Below, in pieces: positions 32,261 through 41,100 of a stretch of 64,000 nucleotides of DNA. The notes below the pieces were generated by a model. The model worked only from the letters and a program-made list of their open reading frames with translations. It did no database searches and was not told the origin of the DNA. Origin of the DNA: Streptomyces sp. TLI_105 (lineage in GTDB: Bacteria; Actinomycetota; Actinomycetes; Streptomycetales; Streptomycetaceae); assembly GCF_900105415.1 (NCBI RefSeq), contig NZ_FNSM01000001.1, forward strand, positions 2,263,501 to 2,327,500, written 5' to 3'. Each line of letters starts with the position of its first letter. The first letter of the stretch is position 1. A program made the position numbers and the translations under genes.

Positions 32261-33040
32261 GTGGAGACCCTGGCCATCGCCCTGCTCGCCTTCTTCACCG
32301 TGGGCTGGTCCGTCCTCGCCGGGGCGGACATCGGCACCGGCATGCTCACCCCCTGGCTCGGCCGGGACGACCGCGAGCGGCGCCTCGTCCTCGCCTCCTT
32401 CGCCCCCTTCTTCCTGGGCGACGAGGTCTGGCTGGTCGCCACCGCCGGTGTCCTCGTCGGTTGCTTCCCCGCCCTCGAAGGGGAGCTCCTGAGCGGCCAG
32501 TTCCCGGTCCTCGTGGCCCTCCTGGCCGGCTGGATCCTTCGGGACGTGGGGCTCTGGTCGCGCGCCGGGGGCCCCGGGCCCCGCTGGCGCGCGGGCTGCG
32601 ACGCCGCCGTGGCGTGCGGCAGCTGGACCGTCGCGCTCTCCTGGGGGTGGCTGCTCGCGGCCCTGCTGACCGGTCGCCCGTACGCCCCGGCGACGGGCCT
32701 GACGGCGGTGCTCACGGCGCTCGCCGTGGCCGCGCTGTTCGCCGCGCACGGGCTCGGGTTCGCCGCGCTGCGCCTCACGGGCGTGCCGTACGAGCGGGCC
32801 CGTCGGCTCGTCGGACGCGCCGGGCGCCCCTGGCAGTCCTTCGCGCTCACCGGCGCCCTGCTGGCCGCGCTGCCGCTGTGGGCGGGCACCGCGCTGCCCC
32901 TGGCCGAGCGGACGGCCGCGCCGACCACGCTCCGGCTGCTCGTGCCCGCCCTGCTGGCCGTCACCCCGGTCCTGGTGGCCGTCCAGGCATGGATCCGGCA
33001 CGCCTTCCGGCACCGGGTGACGGGCCCCTCGTACCTCTGA
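32261..33040 (+). CDS. cydB: Cytochrome bd-type oxidase subunit II (short CydB)
   Basis: A 259-residue protein with about seven to eight transmembrane helices. It starts METLAIALLAFFTVGWSVLA with the CydB-like GADIGTGMLTPWLGRDDRER segment and LGDEVWLVATAGVLVGCFPA. Usual CydB proteins are 330-380 residues, so this one lacks about 80 C-terminal residues, roughly two helices. It is 36 bases after cydA, with GAGGAG before the GTG start. No cydCD exporter follows, unlike the standard actinobacterial cydABCD operon. Together they are probably an accessory, low-similarity bd-family oxidase. Confidence 0.75.
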   Translation: METLAIALLAFFTVGWSVLAGADIGTGMLTPWLGRDDRERRLVLASFAPFFLGDEVWLVATAGVLVGCFPALEGELLSGQFPVLVALLAGWILRDVGLWSRAGGPGPRWRAGCDAAVACGSWTVALSWGWLLAALLTGRPYAPATGLTAVLTALAVAALFAAHGLGFAALRLTGVPYERARRLVGRAGRPWQSFALTGALLAALPLWAGTALPLAERTAAPTTLRLLVPALLAVTPVLVAVQAWIRHAFRHRVTGPSYL

Positions 33041-33064
33041 GCCCGTGAGACGGATCCCGGCGCC

Positions 33065-34495
33065 TCAGGACTCCTTCTTGTGGTGCAGGGCCTTCTGCAG
33101 CCGGGCCACGACCGCCTCGCCGTACCTGCGGTGGCCGTGGACGCGCGGGTCGTCCGTGACGTCGTACCGCTTCACGTACGCGCCGAGGAAGGCCTGGAGG
33201 GTGGCGACGGCCGGAATGGCGATCAGCGCGCCGACGGCCCCGAGCAGCGCCGTCCCCGCGATGACCGAGCCGAACGCCACCGCCGGGTGGATGTCCACGG
33301 TCTTCGAGGTGAGCTTCGGCTGCAGCACGTAGTTCTCGAACTGCTGGTAGATCACGACGAAGCCGAGCACCCACAGCGCGTACCAGGGGTTGACCGTGAA
33401 GGCGATCAGCATCGGCAGGGCACCGGCGAGGTAGGTGCCGATGGTCGGGATGAACTGCGAGACCAGGCCGACCCACACGGCGAGCGCCGGGGCGTACGGC
33501 ACGCCCAGGATCTCGAAGAGCACGAAGTGCGCGATGCCCGAGATGAGGGCCATCAGCCCGCGCGAGTAGAGGTAGCCGCCGGTCTTGTCGACGGCGATCT
33601 CCCACGCCCGCAGCACCTCGGCCTGCCGGACGGGCGGCAGGACGGAGCAGAGCGCGCGGCGCAGCCTGGGCCCGTCGGCCGCGAAGTAGAACGCGAAGAG
33701 GAAGATCGTCAGGAGCCGGAACAGTCCGCCGAGGACGGTGGCGGAGACGTCGAGGACGCCGGACGCGCTGTTCTGCACGTACTTCTGCAGCCAGTCGGAG
33801 CTGAGCACGCTGTCCTGGACCTCGACGCGCGAGAGGTCCGTGTGGAAGTTCTGGTTGAGCCAGTTGATCAGCGAGTCGAGGTACTTCGGGAAGTTCTCGA
33901 CCATGTCCACGATCTGCCCGGCCAGCATCGAGCCGAGGAGGACGACGAAGCCGAGGCCGAAGACCATGACGGCGAAGAAGACGAGGAAGGTGGCGAGGCC
34001 GCGGCGCATCCCGCGCGCCGCCATGCGTCCGACGGCCGGCTCGATGGCGAGGGCGAGGAAGAAGGCCAGCAGGATGTTGACGAGGAGGCCGACGAGCTGG
34101 TGGAAGGCCCAGTTGCCCAGCAGGAAGACGGCGTAGAGCGCGAGGGCGAGCACGAGCGCGCGGGGCAGCCAGCGCGGCATCCGCGCGGACCCGGCGGCCG
34201 GGCCGGCCGTCGCCTCCGACGGCACGGCTGCCGGAGCCGCGGGCGTGCCCGCCGCGGCGCTCCCCCCGGCCCCTGTCTCCGGCACCGCGCCGACGACCGG
34301 AGCCGGAGCCGGTTCCGGTTCCGGCTCCGGCTCCGGGGAAGCCGTCCCACCCGCGACTGGCTCCGCGTCTGGGTCTGGGGAAGCCGTCACGCCGGCAACC
34401 CGCTCCGGCTCCGGAGAAGTCGTCGCGTCCGGCACTTCGGGCACTTCGGGCACATCGTTCGGTTCGGTCTTGTCGGTGTCGTCAGTCGGGGCCAC
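33065..34495 (-). CDS. AI-2E family transporter (PF01594)
   Basis: A 476-residue inner-membrane protein. Residues about 1-105 are an acidic, Pro/Glu/Thr-rich disordered region including a PEPEPEPEP run. Residues about 105-445 hold seven to eight helices, with the family pattern LGVPYAPALAVWVGLVSQFI, PTIGTYLAGALPMLIAF and VIYQQFENYVLQPKL. Members move autoinducer-2, or act as Na+(Li+)/H+ antiporters or lipid-related permeases; the substrate is open. The start is GTG 34495 (VAPTDDTDKT), ribosome site weak. It is convergent with cydB at 24 bases and lies downstream of DUF3046 on the same strand. Confidence 0.85.
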   Translation of the reverse strand: MAPTDDTDKTEPNDVPEVPEVPDATTSPEPERVAGVTASPDPDAEPVAGGTASPEPEPEPEPAPAPVVGAVPETGAGGSAAAGTPAAPAAVPSEATAGPAAGSARMPRWLPRALVLALALYAVFLLGNWAFHQLVGLLVNILLAFFLALAIEPAVGRMAARGMRRGLATFLVFFAVMVFGLGFVVLLGSMLAGQIVDMVENFPKYLDSLINWLNQNFHTDLSRVEVQDSVLSSDWLQKYVQNSASGVLDVSATVLGGLFRLLTIFLFAFYFAADGPRLRRALCSVLPPVRQAEVLRAWEIAVDKTGGYLYSRGLMALISGIAHFVLFEILGVPYAPALAVWVGLVSQFIPTIGTYLAGALPMLIAFTVNPWYALWVLGFVVIYQQFENYVLQPKLTSKTVDIHPAVAFGSVIAGTALLGAVGALIAIPAVATLQAFLGAYVKRYDVTDDPRVHGHRRYGEAVVARLQKALHHKKES

Positions 34496-34577
34496 CCCGC
34501 CAGTCTCGCGCACCGCGCGGACATTCCACCCGGGACCCCGTGAGATCGCCCGCTTCACCCCGCGGTTCGCCTTCCGG

Positions 34578-34772
34578 TCACCGCTTGTCGGCCGGTACGT
34601 CGACGGCCGCGCACACGGCACGCCACACGTCCTTCGCCTCCCAGCCGGCGTCCAGTGCCTCCCGTACCGTCCGACCCCCGAGCTCCGCCATCACATGGTC
34701 ACGAGCGAAGGACTCGGCGTAGGACGCACCGAAGTGGTCGGCCATCCGTTCCCAGAAAATCGTCAACCGCAT
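34578..34772 (-). CDS. DUF3046 family protein
   Basis: A 64-residue cytoplasmic protein starting MRLTIFWERMADHFG and continuing YAESFARDHVMAELGGRTVR. This matches DUF3046, a small actinobacterial family of unknown function often encoded near recA-recX. Here it is separated from recA by about 8 kb of other genes. The AI-2E-family gene follows 82 bases later on the same strand. Confidence 0.88.
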   Translation of the reverse strand: MRLTIFWERMADHFGASYAESFARDHVMAELGGRTVREALDAGWEAKDVWRAVCAAVDVPADKR

Positions 34773-34851
34773 GAATCCAGTATCCCGCTCCCAAGAGTGC
34801 AGCCCGCTCCGCAGACCTTGTCACCGCGCTTTTCCGCCCTACGGTCGGAGC

Positions 34852-35781
34852 ATGGCCGAAAACCCCCTCTCCTCCCCGCCCTCCACTCCCCTGGCTCGCG
34901 CCGAGCGCTTCGTCTGGCTGACGGCCCGCGTCCTCGAACAGCGCCGGTTCGCCTACCACTTCCTGCGCGGTGGCCCGGACCAGGTCGAGACGGCCCTCAT
35001 GGCGTACCTCAACGAGGACGGCGGCTACGGGCACGCCCTCGAACCGGATCTGCGCGGTCCGGTCAGCCAGCCCCTGCACACCGCGCACGGGCTGCGGGTC
35101 CTGGACACCATCGGCCGCTGCGGCGGGCTGCGCGTGGAGCGGATCTGCCGCTACCTCACGGAGGTGTCCACGCACGACGGGGCGCTCCCCGCGATCCACC
35201 CCTCCCAGCGCGGCTACCCCTCGGCACCCTTCCTCCCGGTCGTCGACTCCCCGCCGAGCGCGCTGCTCTCGACCGGCCCGGTGGTCGGCGTGCTGCACCG
35301 CAACCAGGTGTGGCACGCGTGGCTGTTCCGGGCCACCGAGTTCTGCTGGTCGGCCGTGGAGTCGCTCGAGAAGTCCCATCCGTACGAGATCCAGGCGGCC
35401 GTCGCCTTCCTGGACGGCGCTCCCGACCGCCCCCGCGCGGAGGCGGCCGCCGACCGGCTCGGACGTCTCGTCCGTGAGCAGCGGCTCGCCGCCCTGGACC
35501 CCGACCAGCCCGAGGACCACTCGATGGCGGACGGGTACGCGCCCGGCGAGGTCTTCCACCCGCACGACTACGCGCGCGTGCCGGACTCGCTCGCCGGACG
35601 CTGGTTCACGGACGCGGAGATGGCCCGCTCGCTCGACCGGCTCGAAGCCGACCAGCGGGAGGACGGTGGCTGGCCGGCCCGCCGGGACGCCTGGGCGCCC
35701 GGCTCGGCCCTGGAGTGGCGCCCGATCGCCACCATCGAGGCGCTGCGCACCCTCCGGGCGCACGGCCGCACGATCGGCTGA
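34852..35781 (+). CDS. Hypothetical alpha-toroid (prenyltransferase/squalene-cyclase-like) protein
   Basis: A 309-residue cytoplasmic protein. Helical repeats carry QW-like motifs such as NEDGGYGHALEPDLRGPVSQ and DQREDGGWPARRDAW, as in terpenoid cyclase / prenyltransferase alpha-alpha toroid folds. The DxDD catalytic motif of cyclases is not seen, so it is probably not a cyclase itself. The start is MAENPLSSPPSTPL (34852), with GGAG very close upstream. Such proteins are widespread in Streptomyces without assigned function. It is convergent with azlDC, with a GGGTC repeat tract between the ends. Confidence 0.7.
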   Translation: MAENPLSSPPSTPLARAERFVWLTARVLEQRRFAYHFLRGGPDQVETALMAYLNEDGGYGHALEPDLRGPVSQPLHTAHGLRVLDTIGRCGGLRVERICRYLTEVSTHDGALPAIHPSQRGYPSAPFLPVVDSPPSALLSTGPVVGVLHRNQVWHAWLFRATEFCWSAVESLEKSHPYEIQAAVAFLDGAPDRPRAEAAADRLGRLVREQRLAALDPDQPEDHSMADGYAPGEVFHPHDYARVPDSLAGRWFTDAEMARSLDRLEADQREDGGWPARRDAWAPGSALEWRPIATIEALRTLRAHGRTIG

Positions 35782-35800
35782 GGCGGGACGGCCGGGCGGG

Positions 35801-35855
35801 CCGGGTGGGGTCGGGTCGGGTGGGGTCGGGTCGGGTCGGGTCGGGTCGGGTCGGG
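35801..35855. repeat. TCGGG pentanucleotide tandem tract
   Basis: Ten consecutive five-base units at 35806-35855 (eight TCGGG, two TGGGG), preceded by GGG, on the plus strand. It contains many runs of three or four G separated by two bases, so it could fold as a G-quadruplex. It lies in the 134-bp gap between the convergent ends of the toroid-like gene and azlD. Confidence 0.9.
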
Positions 35856-35915
35856 CGAGCAGGCCGGGTCGGGCGGGCCGGCCCGCCCCAGGGCGGAGGG
35901 GTACGGTCGCCGCCG

Positions 35916-36224
35916 TCACCAGCCCAGGGCCCGGACCCCCGCCGTGACGACGACGGCCGCGCCCACGACGACCAGGAAGGGCGCGCGCAGGACGAGCGCG
36001 ACGGCGGCCGCGGCGAGTCCGGCGGCCCGGGCGTCCAGGACGAGGTCGCCGCCCGCGCTGAAGGTCTGCTGGGCGGTGAGCGCGGCGAGCAGCGCGACGG
36101 GGAGCAGGGCGGCGAGCCGCTGGACGAGCGGGCGTTCCAGCGCTCCCGCGGGCACGAGCAGGCCGACGAGCTTGACGAGGTAGCACCCGGCGGCGGTGAG
36201 GGCGATCGCGATCCAGACGTTCAT
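35916..36224 (-). CDS. azlD: AzlD family branched-chain amino acid export subunit
   Basis: A 102-residue membrane protein with three to four helices beginning MNVWIAIALTAAGCYLVKLV. The pattern GLLVPAGALERPLVQRLAAL and VDARAAGL-type end are AzlD-like. It works with AzlC in export of branched-chain amino acids. The start overlaps the azlC stop by four bases (ATGA). Confidence 0.85.
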   Translation of the reverse strand: MNVWIAIALTAAGCYLVKLVGLLVPAGALERPLVQRLAALLPVALLAALTAQQTFSAGGDLVLDARAAGLAAAAVALVLRAPFLVVVGAAVVVTAGVRALGW

Positions 36225-36961
36225 CGGGAGTCCTTCTCTCGTCCGGTGGGGGCGGTGCGCCAGCCCTGGGCCCAGAGCACGGCGGGCGCGGCGAGGGCGG
36301 CGGCGAGGACCGGGACGCCCGCGGGCAGGACGGGCAGCAGCCCGAGGCCGAGCAGGACGGCGATCCCGGCGGTGGCGCGCTCGGTGGCGGACTTCAGCAT
36401 GGGGGCGAGCAGGGCCAGGAAGACGGCGGGGCCGGCGGCGTCGAGGCCCCAGGCCGCGGTGTCGCCGATCGCCTCGGCACCGAGCGCTCCGAGGAGCGTG
36501 GTCAGGTTCCACAGGACGTACAGGGTGAGGCCGGTGACGGTGAAGCCGATCCGGGCGGCCCGGCGGGTCGGCTGGGGGAGCGCGACGGCCGTGGTCTCGT
36601 CGATCACCCAGTGCGCCGCGAAGGGCTTGACGACCTTCGGCAGGGCGAGGAGCTGGGAGAGCCGCAGTCCGTAGAAGGCGTTGCGGGTGCCCAGGAAGAA
36701 GGCGCCGGCGGCGGCCGTGAAGGGGTTGCCGCCCGCGGCGAGCGCTCCGACCAGGGCGAACTGCGAGGCGCCGGTGAAGACGAGCAGGCTGAGGACGCAG
36801 GTCTGGAGGACGCTGAGGCCGGAGCCCGCCGAGGTGACGCCGAAGGCGAAGCCGGAGAGCCCGACGGCGACGCCGACGCCGAGCGCGTCGCGGACGACGG
36901 CCGCGTCGGGCTTGGCCGGGGTGTCGTCGCGTATGACGGGGGGTGCTGTCTGTTCTGCCAC
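36221..36961 (-). CDS. azlC: AzlC family branched-chain amino acid exporter, large subunit
   Basis: A 246-residue membrane protein with about seven helices. Family features: VAVGLSGFAFGVTSAGSGLS, VFTGASQFALVGALAAGGNP, and FFLGTRNAFYGLRLSQLLA followed by HWVIDETTAVALPQ. The GTG start is 36961 (VAEQTAPPV), with only a weak ribosome site. It forms an exporter with AzlD. An AraC regulator is encoded upstream on the same strand, separated by a 35-bp repeat array, and is the likely local regulator. Confidence 0.88.
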   Translation of the reverse strand: MAEQTAPPVIRDDTPAKPDAAVVRDALGVGVAVGLSGFAFGVTSAGSGLSVLQTCVLSLLVFTGASQFALVGALAAGGNPFTAAAGAFFLGTRNAFYGLRLSQLLALPKVVKPFAAHWVIDETTAVALPQPTRRAARIGFTVTGLTLYVLWNLTTLLGALGAEAIGDTAAWGLDAAGPAVFLALLAPMLKSATERATAGIAVLLGLGLLPVLPAGVPVLAAALAAPAVLWAQGWRTAPTGREKDSR

Positions 36962-37015
36962 GTCAGGGACGTTACGGGGCCGGTGCCGACCCGGTCTTGT
37001 ACGTTCTTGCACCGC

Positions 37016-37245
37016 CCTGCGGGGCCTGCCCATCGCCGCTCACGCACCGGCCTGCGGAACCTGCCCATCGGCGCTCACGCACCGACCCGCGGGACCTGCC
37101 CGTCGGCGTTCACGTGCCAGTCTGCGGGGCCCGCCCGTCGGCGCTCATGTGCCGGCCTGCGGAACCTGCCCATCGACGTTCCCGCGCCGACCTGCAAGGC
37201 CTGCCCGCCTGCGTTCACGCACCGGCCCGCGAAACCTGCCGGCCC
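37016..37245. repeat. 35-bp tandem repeat array (about 6.5 copies)
   Basis: Six full units start at 37016, 37051, 37086, 37121, 37156 and 37191, with a partial seventh from 37226. Each starts (C/T)C(C/T)GC and holds CCTGCCC or close variants and (G/C)TTCAC/CTCAC. Units differ at several positions, so the array is old. The period is not a multiple of three. It fills the gap between the AraC and azlC genes and runs into the AraC gene end (stop at 37215-37217). Confidence 0.9.
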
Positions 37246-38096
37246 GTGCCCCGCGCGCGCTGGTAGGCGCCCGGCGGCACCCCGACGCTGCGGGTGAAGT
37301 GCCGGCTGAGGTGCGACTGGTCGGTGAAGCCGACGGCGGCGGCCGCCTCCGCCGGGGGCGTCCCCGCGTCGAGGAGCTGCCTGGCCCGGCGCACGCGCGC
37401 GTCGGTGAGCCAGGTGTGCGGAGGCATCCCGTACGCCTCGCGGAAGGCCCGGAGCAGGGCGAACGGGCTGGTGCCGAGGTCGGAGGCGAGCCGCTCCAGG
37501 GTCGGCGGATCGACCATCCCGGCCTCCAGGACGTCACGCGCGCGTGCCGCGTTCCGGGCGCCCGCGGAGCGGGGCGGGAGCGGGGTGACGAGCCCGCCGT
37601 GGCTGCGCAGCAGCCGGGCGGTCACCAGGCGCAGGAGGCTGTCCGCGGCGAGCGCGTTGCCCTCCTCCGCGGCCCGGTGGACGCCGACGACGAGCTGTGC
37701 GGCGTACGGGTCGTCGACGACGGGCGAGGTGAAGCCGGCCTCCCCGCGCAGGGCGAGGGTGTCGGCGGCGATCGAGCGGACGATCTCCGCGTCGGGGTAG
37801 ATCGTCCGGTAGGTCCAGCCCTCGGGGACGGCCGCGTGCCCGGTGTGCGGGGTGTCCGGGTTGACGAGGGCGATCTGCCCGGGGCCGGCGTGGACGAGCT
37901 CGTCGCGGTAGTGGAAGGCCTCGACGCCCTCGGTGATGGCGGCGAAGACGAAGGACTCGTGGGTGTGCCGGGCGAAGGCCTTGCGGATGTAGTGGGCGTG
38001 CAGCAGGTCGACCCCTGGCAGCTCGGCGTACTGCCAGTACCGCGCACGCTCCCCGCTCGCGCCGTCCTTCTCCGTGCCCCTGGCCATGCCCTCCAT
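37215..38096 (-). CDS. AraC-family transcriptional regulator
   Basis: A 293-residue regulator. The N-terminal cupin sensor (about 20-170; HYIRKAFARHTHESFVFAAI, then AGPGQIALVNPDTPHTG) is followed by two AraC HTH motifs. The second reads AAAAVGFTDQSHLSRHFTRS followed by VGVPPGAYQRAR. This cupin/AraC type commonly lies beside azlCD exporters, so it probably senses an amino acid and controls azlCD. The start is MEGMARGTEK (38096). The ATG nine bases later is possible. The last ~10 codons lie in the start of a tandem repeat array, so the C-terminus is likely variable between strains. Confidence 0.85.
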   Translation of the reverse strand: MEGMARGTEKDGASGERARYWQYAELPGVDLLHAHYIRKAFARHTHESFVFAAITEGVEAFHYRDELVHAGPGQIALVNPDTPHTGHAAVPEGWTYRTIYPDAEIVRSIAADTLALRGEAGFTSPVVDDPYAAQLVVGVHRAAEEGNALAADSLLRLVTARLLRSHGGLVTPLPPRSAGARNAARARDVLEAGMVDPPTLERLASDLGTSPFALLRAFREAYGMPPHTWLTDARVRRARQLLDAGTPPAEAAAAVGFTDQSHLSRHFTRSVGVPPGAYQRARGTGRQVSRAGA

Positions 38097-38148
38097 TCTG
38101 CGCCCCTCAGACGGCCCCCGACGACGGGGATCGCCCAGGTCCGGGCGG

Positions 38149-38171
38149 TTGTCAGTGGCGGGGTGCACGAT
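38149..38171 (+). promoter_or_regulatory. RecA-NDp-like promoter of lhr (leaderless)
   Basis: TTGTCAGTG (38149-38157), eight bases, CACGAT (38166-38171). It differs from the RecA-NDp consensus only in the first base of the -10. With the -10 ending at 38171, transcription would start at about 38178-38179, on the ATG at 38179, giving a leaderless mRNA. Confidence 0.7.
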
Positions 38172-38178
38172 GGGGGGC

Positions 38179-41100
38179 ATGGTCAGGTCCGCGCTCGACT
38201 CGTTCTCCCCCGCGACCCGTGGTTGGTTCACCGGGGCCTTCTCCGCGCCCACGGCGGCGCAGGAGGGCGCCTGGCAGGCCATCGGCGCGGGCTCCGACGT
38301 GCTCGTCGTCGCGCCGACCGGCTCGGGCAAGACGCTGGCGGCGTTCCTCGCCTCCCTGGACCGGCTCGCGTCCTCCCCGCCGCCCGCCGAGGCGAGGAAG
38401 CGCTGCCGCGTGCTGTACGTGTCTCCGCTGAAGGCCCTCGCCGTGGACGTCGAGCGGAACCTGCGCTCGCCGCTGACCGGCATCCGCCAGGAGTCGGTGC
38501 GGCTGGGCCTGCCCGAGCCGGACATCCGGGTCGGGATCCGGTCCGGGGACACCCCGGCGGCCGAGCGCCGGGCGCTCGCGACGCGACCACCGGACATCCT
38601 GATCACCACCCCCGAGTCCCTGTTCCTGATGCTGACGTCCGCCACGCGCGAGGCGCTGACGGGCGTGGAGACGGTCATCCTGGACGAGGTCCACGCGGTC
38701 GCGGGCACGAAGCGGGGCGCGCATCTGACCCTCTCCTTGGAGCGTCTGGACGAGCTGCTGCCCCGTCCTGCGCGCCGGATCGGCCTGTCGGCCACGGTCC
38801 GCCCGGTCGACGAGGTGGCCCGCTACCTCTCCCCGGGGCGTGCCGTGGAGATCGTGCAGCCGCCGTCGGGCAAGGAGTTCGACCTCTCCGTCGTCGTCCC
38901 CGTCGAGGACATGGGCGAGCTGGGGGGCTCCCCCGCCTCGGAGGGCAAGGAGGGCGGCGACAAGCCGTCGATCTGGCCGCACGTCGAGGAGCGGATCGCC
39001 GACCTCGTCCAGTCCCACCGCTCCACGATCGTCTTCGCGAACTCCCGTCGGCTCGCGGAGCGCCTGTGCAACCGGCTCAACGAGATCGCGTACGAGCGGG
39101 CGACCGGTGAGCCGCTCCCCGAGGGGGCGCCCCCGGCCCAGGTGATGGCCCAGTCCGGGGCGGCGCAGGGTGCCCCGCCGCTGCTCGCCCGGGCCCACCA
39201 CGGGTCGGTGTCCAAGGAGCAGCGCGCCCAGGTGGAGGAGGACCTGAAGGCGGGCCGGCTGCCCGCCGTGGTGGCCACCTCCAGCCTGGAGCTGGGCATC
39301 GACATGGGCGCGGTCGACCTGGTGGTGCAGGTCGAGTCGCCGCCCTCGGTCGCCTCCGGGCTCCAGCGCGTGGGCCGGGCCGGGCACCAGGTCGGCGCCG
39401 TGTCGACGGGCGTGGTCTTCCCCAAGTACCGGGGCGATCTGGTGCAGGCGGCCGTGGTCACCGAGCGGATGCGTTCCGGCGCGATCGAGTCCCTGCGGAT
39501 CCCCGCCAATCCGCTGGACGTCCTCGCGCAGCAGCTGGTCGCGATGGTCGCGCTCGACACCTGGCAGGTGGACGACCTGCTCGCGGTGGTGCGCAGGGCG
39601 GCGCCCTTCTCCTCGCTGCCCGAGTCGGCGTTCACGGGCGTCCTCGACATGCTGGCCGGCCGCTACCCCTCGGACGCCTTCGCCGAGCTGCGCCCGCGCG
39701 TGGTCTGGGACCGGGTGGCCGGGACGGTCACGGGGCGGCCCGGGGCGCAGCGGCTCGCGGTCACCTCGGGCGGCACGATCCCCGACCGCGGCCTGTTCGG
39801 CGTCTTCCTGGCGGGCTCGGACCCCAAGAAGAGCGGGGGCCGGGTCGGCGAGCTCGACGAGGAGATGGTGTACGAGTCGCGGGTCGGCGACGTCTTCACG
39901 CTCGGCACCACCTCCTGGCGGATCGAGGACATCACCCGGGACCGGGTCCTCGTCTCCCCCGCGCCGGGCGTGCCGGGCCGGCTGCCCTTCTGGAAGGGCG
40001 ACCAGCTGGGCCGCCCGCTCGAACTGGGGCGGGCGGTGGGCGCGTTCCTCCGCGAGATCGGCGCCCTCGGGGACGAGGACGCGCGCCTGCGGCTGCTCGC
40101 CGCGGGCCTGGACGGCTGGGCCGCGGAGAACGTCCTCGCGTACCTCAGGGAGCAGCGCGAGGCCTGCGGCCATGTGCCGGACGACCGGACGATCCTGGTC
40201 GAGCGCTTCCGCGACGAGCTCGGTGACTGGCGGGTCGTCATCCACTCCCCCTTCGGGGCGCAGGTGCACGCCCCGTGGGCGCTGGCGCTCGGCGCGCGGC
40301 TCGCCGAGCGGTACGGCATGGACGCTCAGGTGATGCACGCGGACGACGGCATCGTGCTGCGCCTGCCTGACGCCGATCTGATGGGCCTGGACATGGGCCT
40401 GGACCTCCTGGACCACGAGCCGGTCGACCCGGGCCGGCACCTGGACACGACCTACGACGCGGACAAGGCGCCCGTCGGTGCGGCCGACACGCTCTTCGAC
40501 CGGGGCGAGATCGGGCAGATCGTCACCGACCAGGTGGGCGGCTCCGCGCTGTTCGCCTCCCGCTTCCGCGAGTGCGCGGCGCGCGCCCTGCTGCTGCCCA
40601 AGCGCAACCCCGGCAAGCGCACCCCGCTCTGGCAGCAGCGGCAGCGGGCGGCCCAGCTCCTCCAGGTGGCGAGCGAGTTCGGCTCGTTCCCGATCGTCCT
40701 GGAGGCCGTCCGCGAGTGCCTCCAGGACGTCTTCGACCTGCCCGGCCTGACGGAGCTGATGGGGGACATCGAGGCCCGCCGGGTGCGGCTCGTCGAGGTC
40801 ACCACCCCCGAGCCCTCGCCCTTCGCCCGCTCGCTCCTCTTCGGGTACGTGGCGCAGTTCCTGTACGAGGGGGACTCCCCGCTCGCCGAGCGGCGGGCGG
40901 CCGCGCTCTCGCTGGACTCCCGGCTGCTCGCGGAGCTCCTCGGCCAGGCGGAGCTGCGGGAGCTGCTCGACCCCGAGGTCCTGGCGGAGCTGGAGCGGGA
41001 GCTCCAGTGGCTGACCGAGGACCGCCGCGTCAAGGACGTGGAGGGCGTCGCCGACCTGCTGCGGGTCCTCGGGCCCCTGACGGACGGGGAGCTGGCCGAG

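Noticed and set aside
34460..34490. TTGTCGGTG...CAGT resembling a RecA-NDp motif
   Set aside because: It is inside the AI-2E-family coding region, lacks a TANNNT at the right distance and precedes no start codon.
37016..37245. Could the 35-bp repeats be a CRISPR array?
   Set aside because: Units are back to back with no unique spacers, units vary in sequence, and no cas gene is near.
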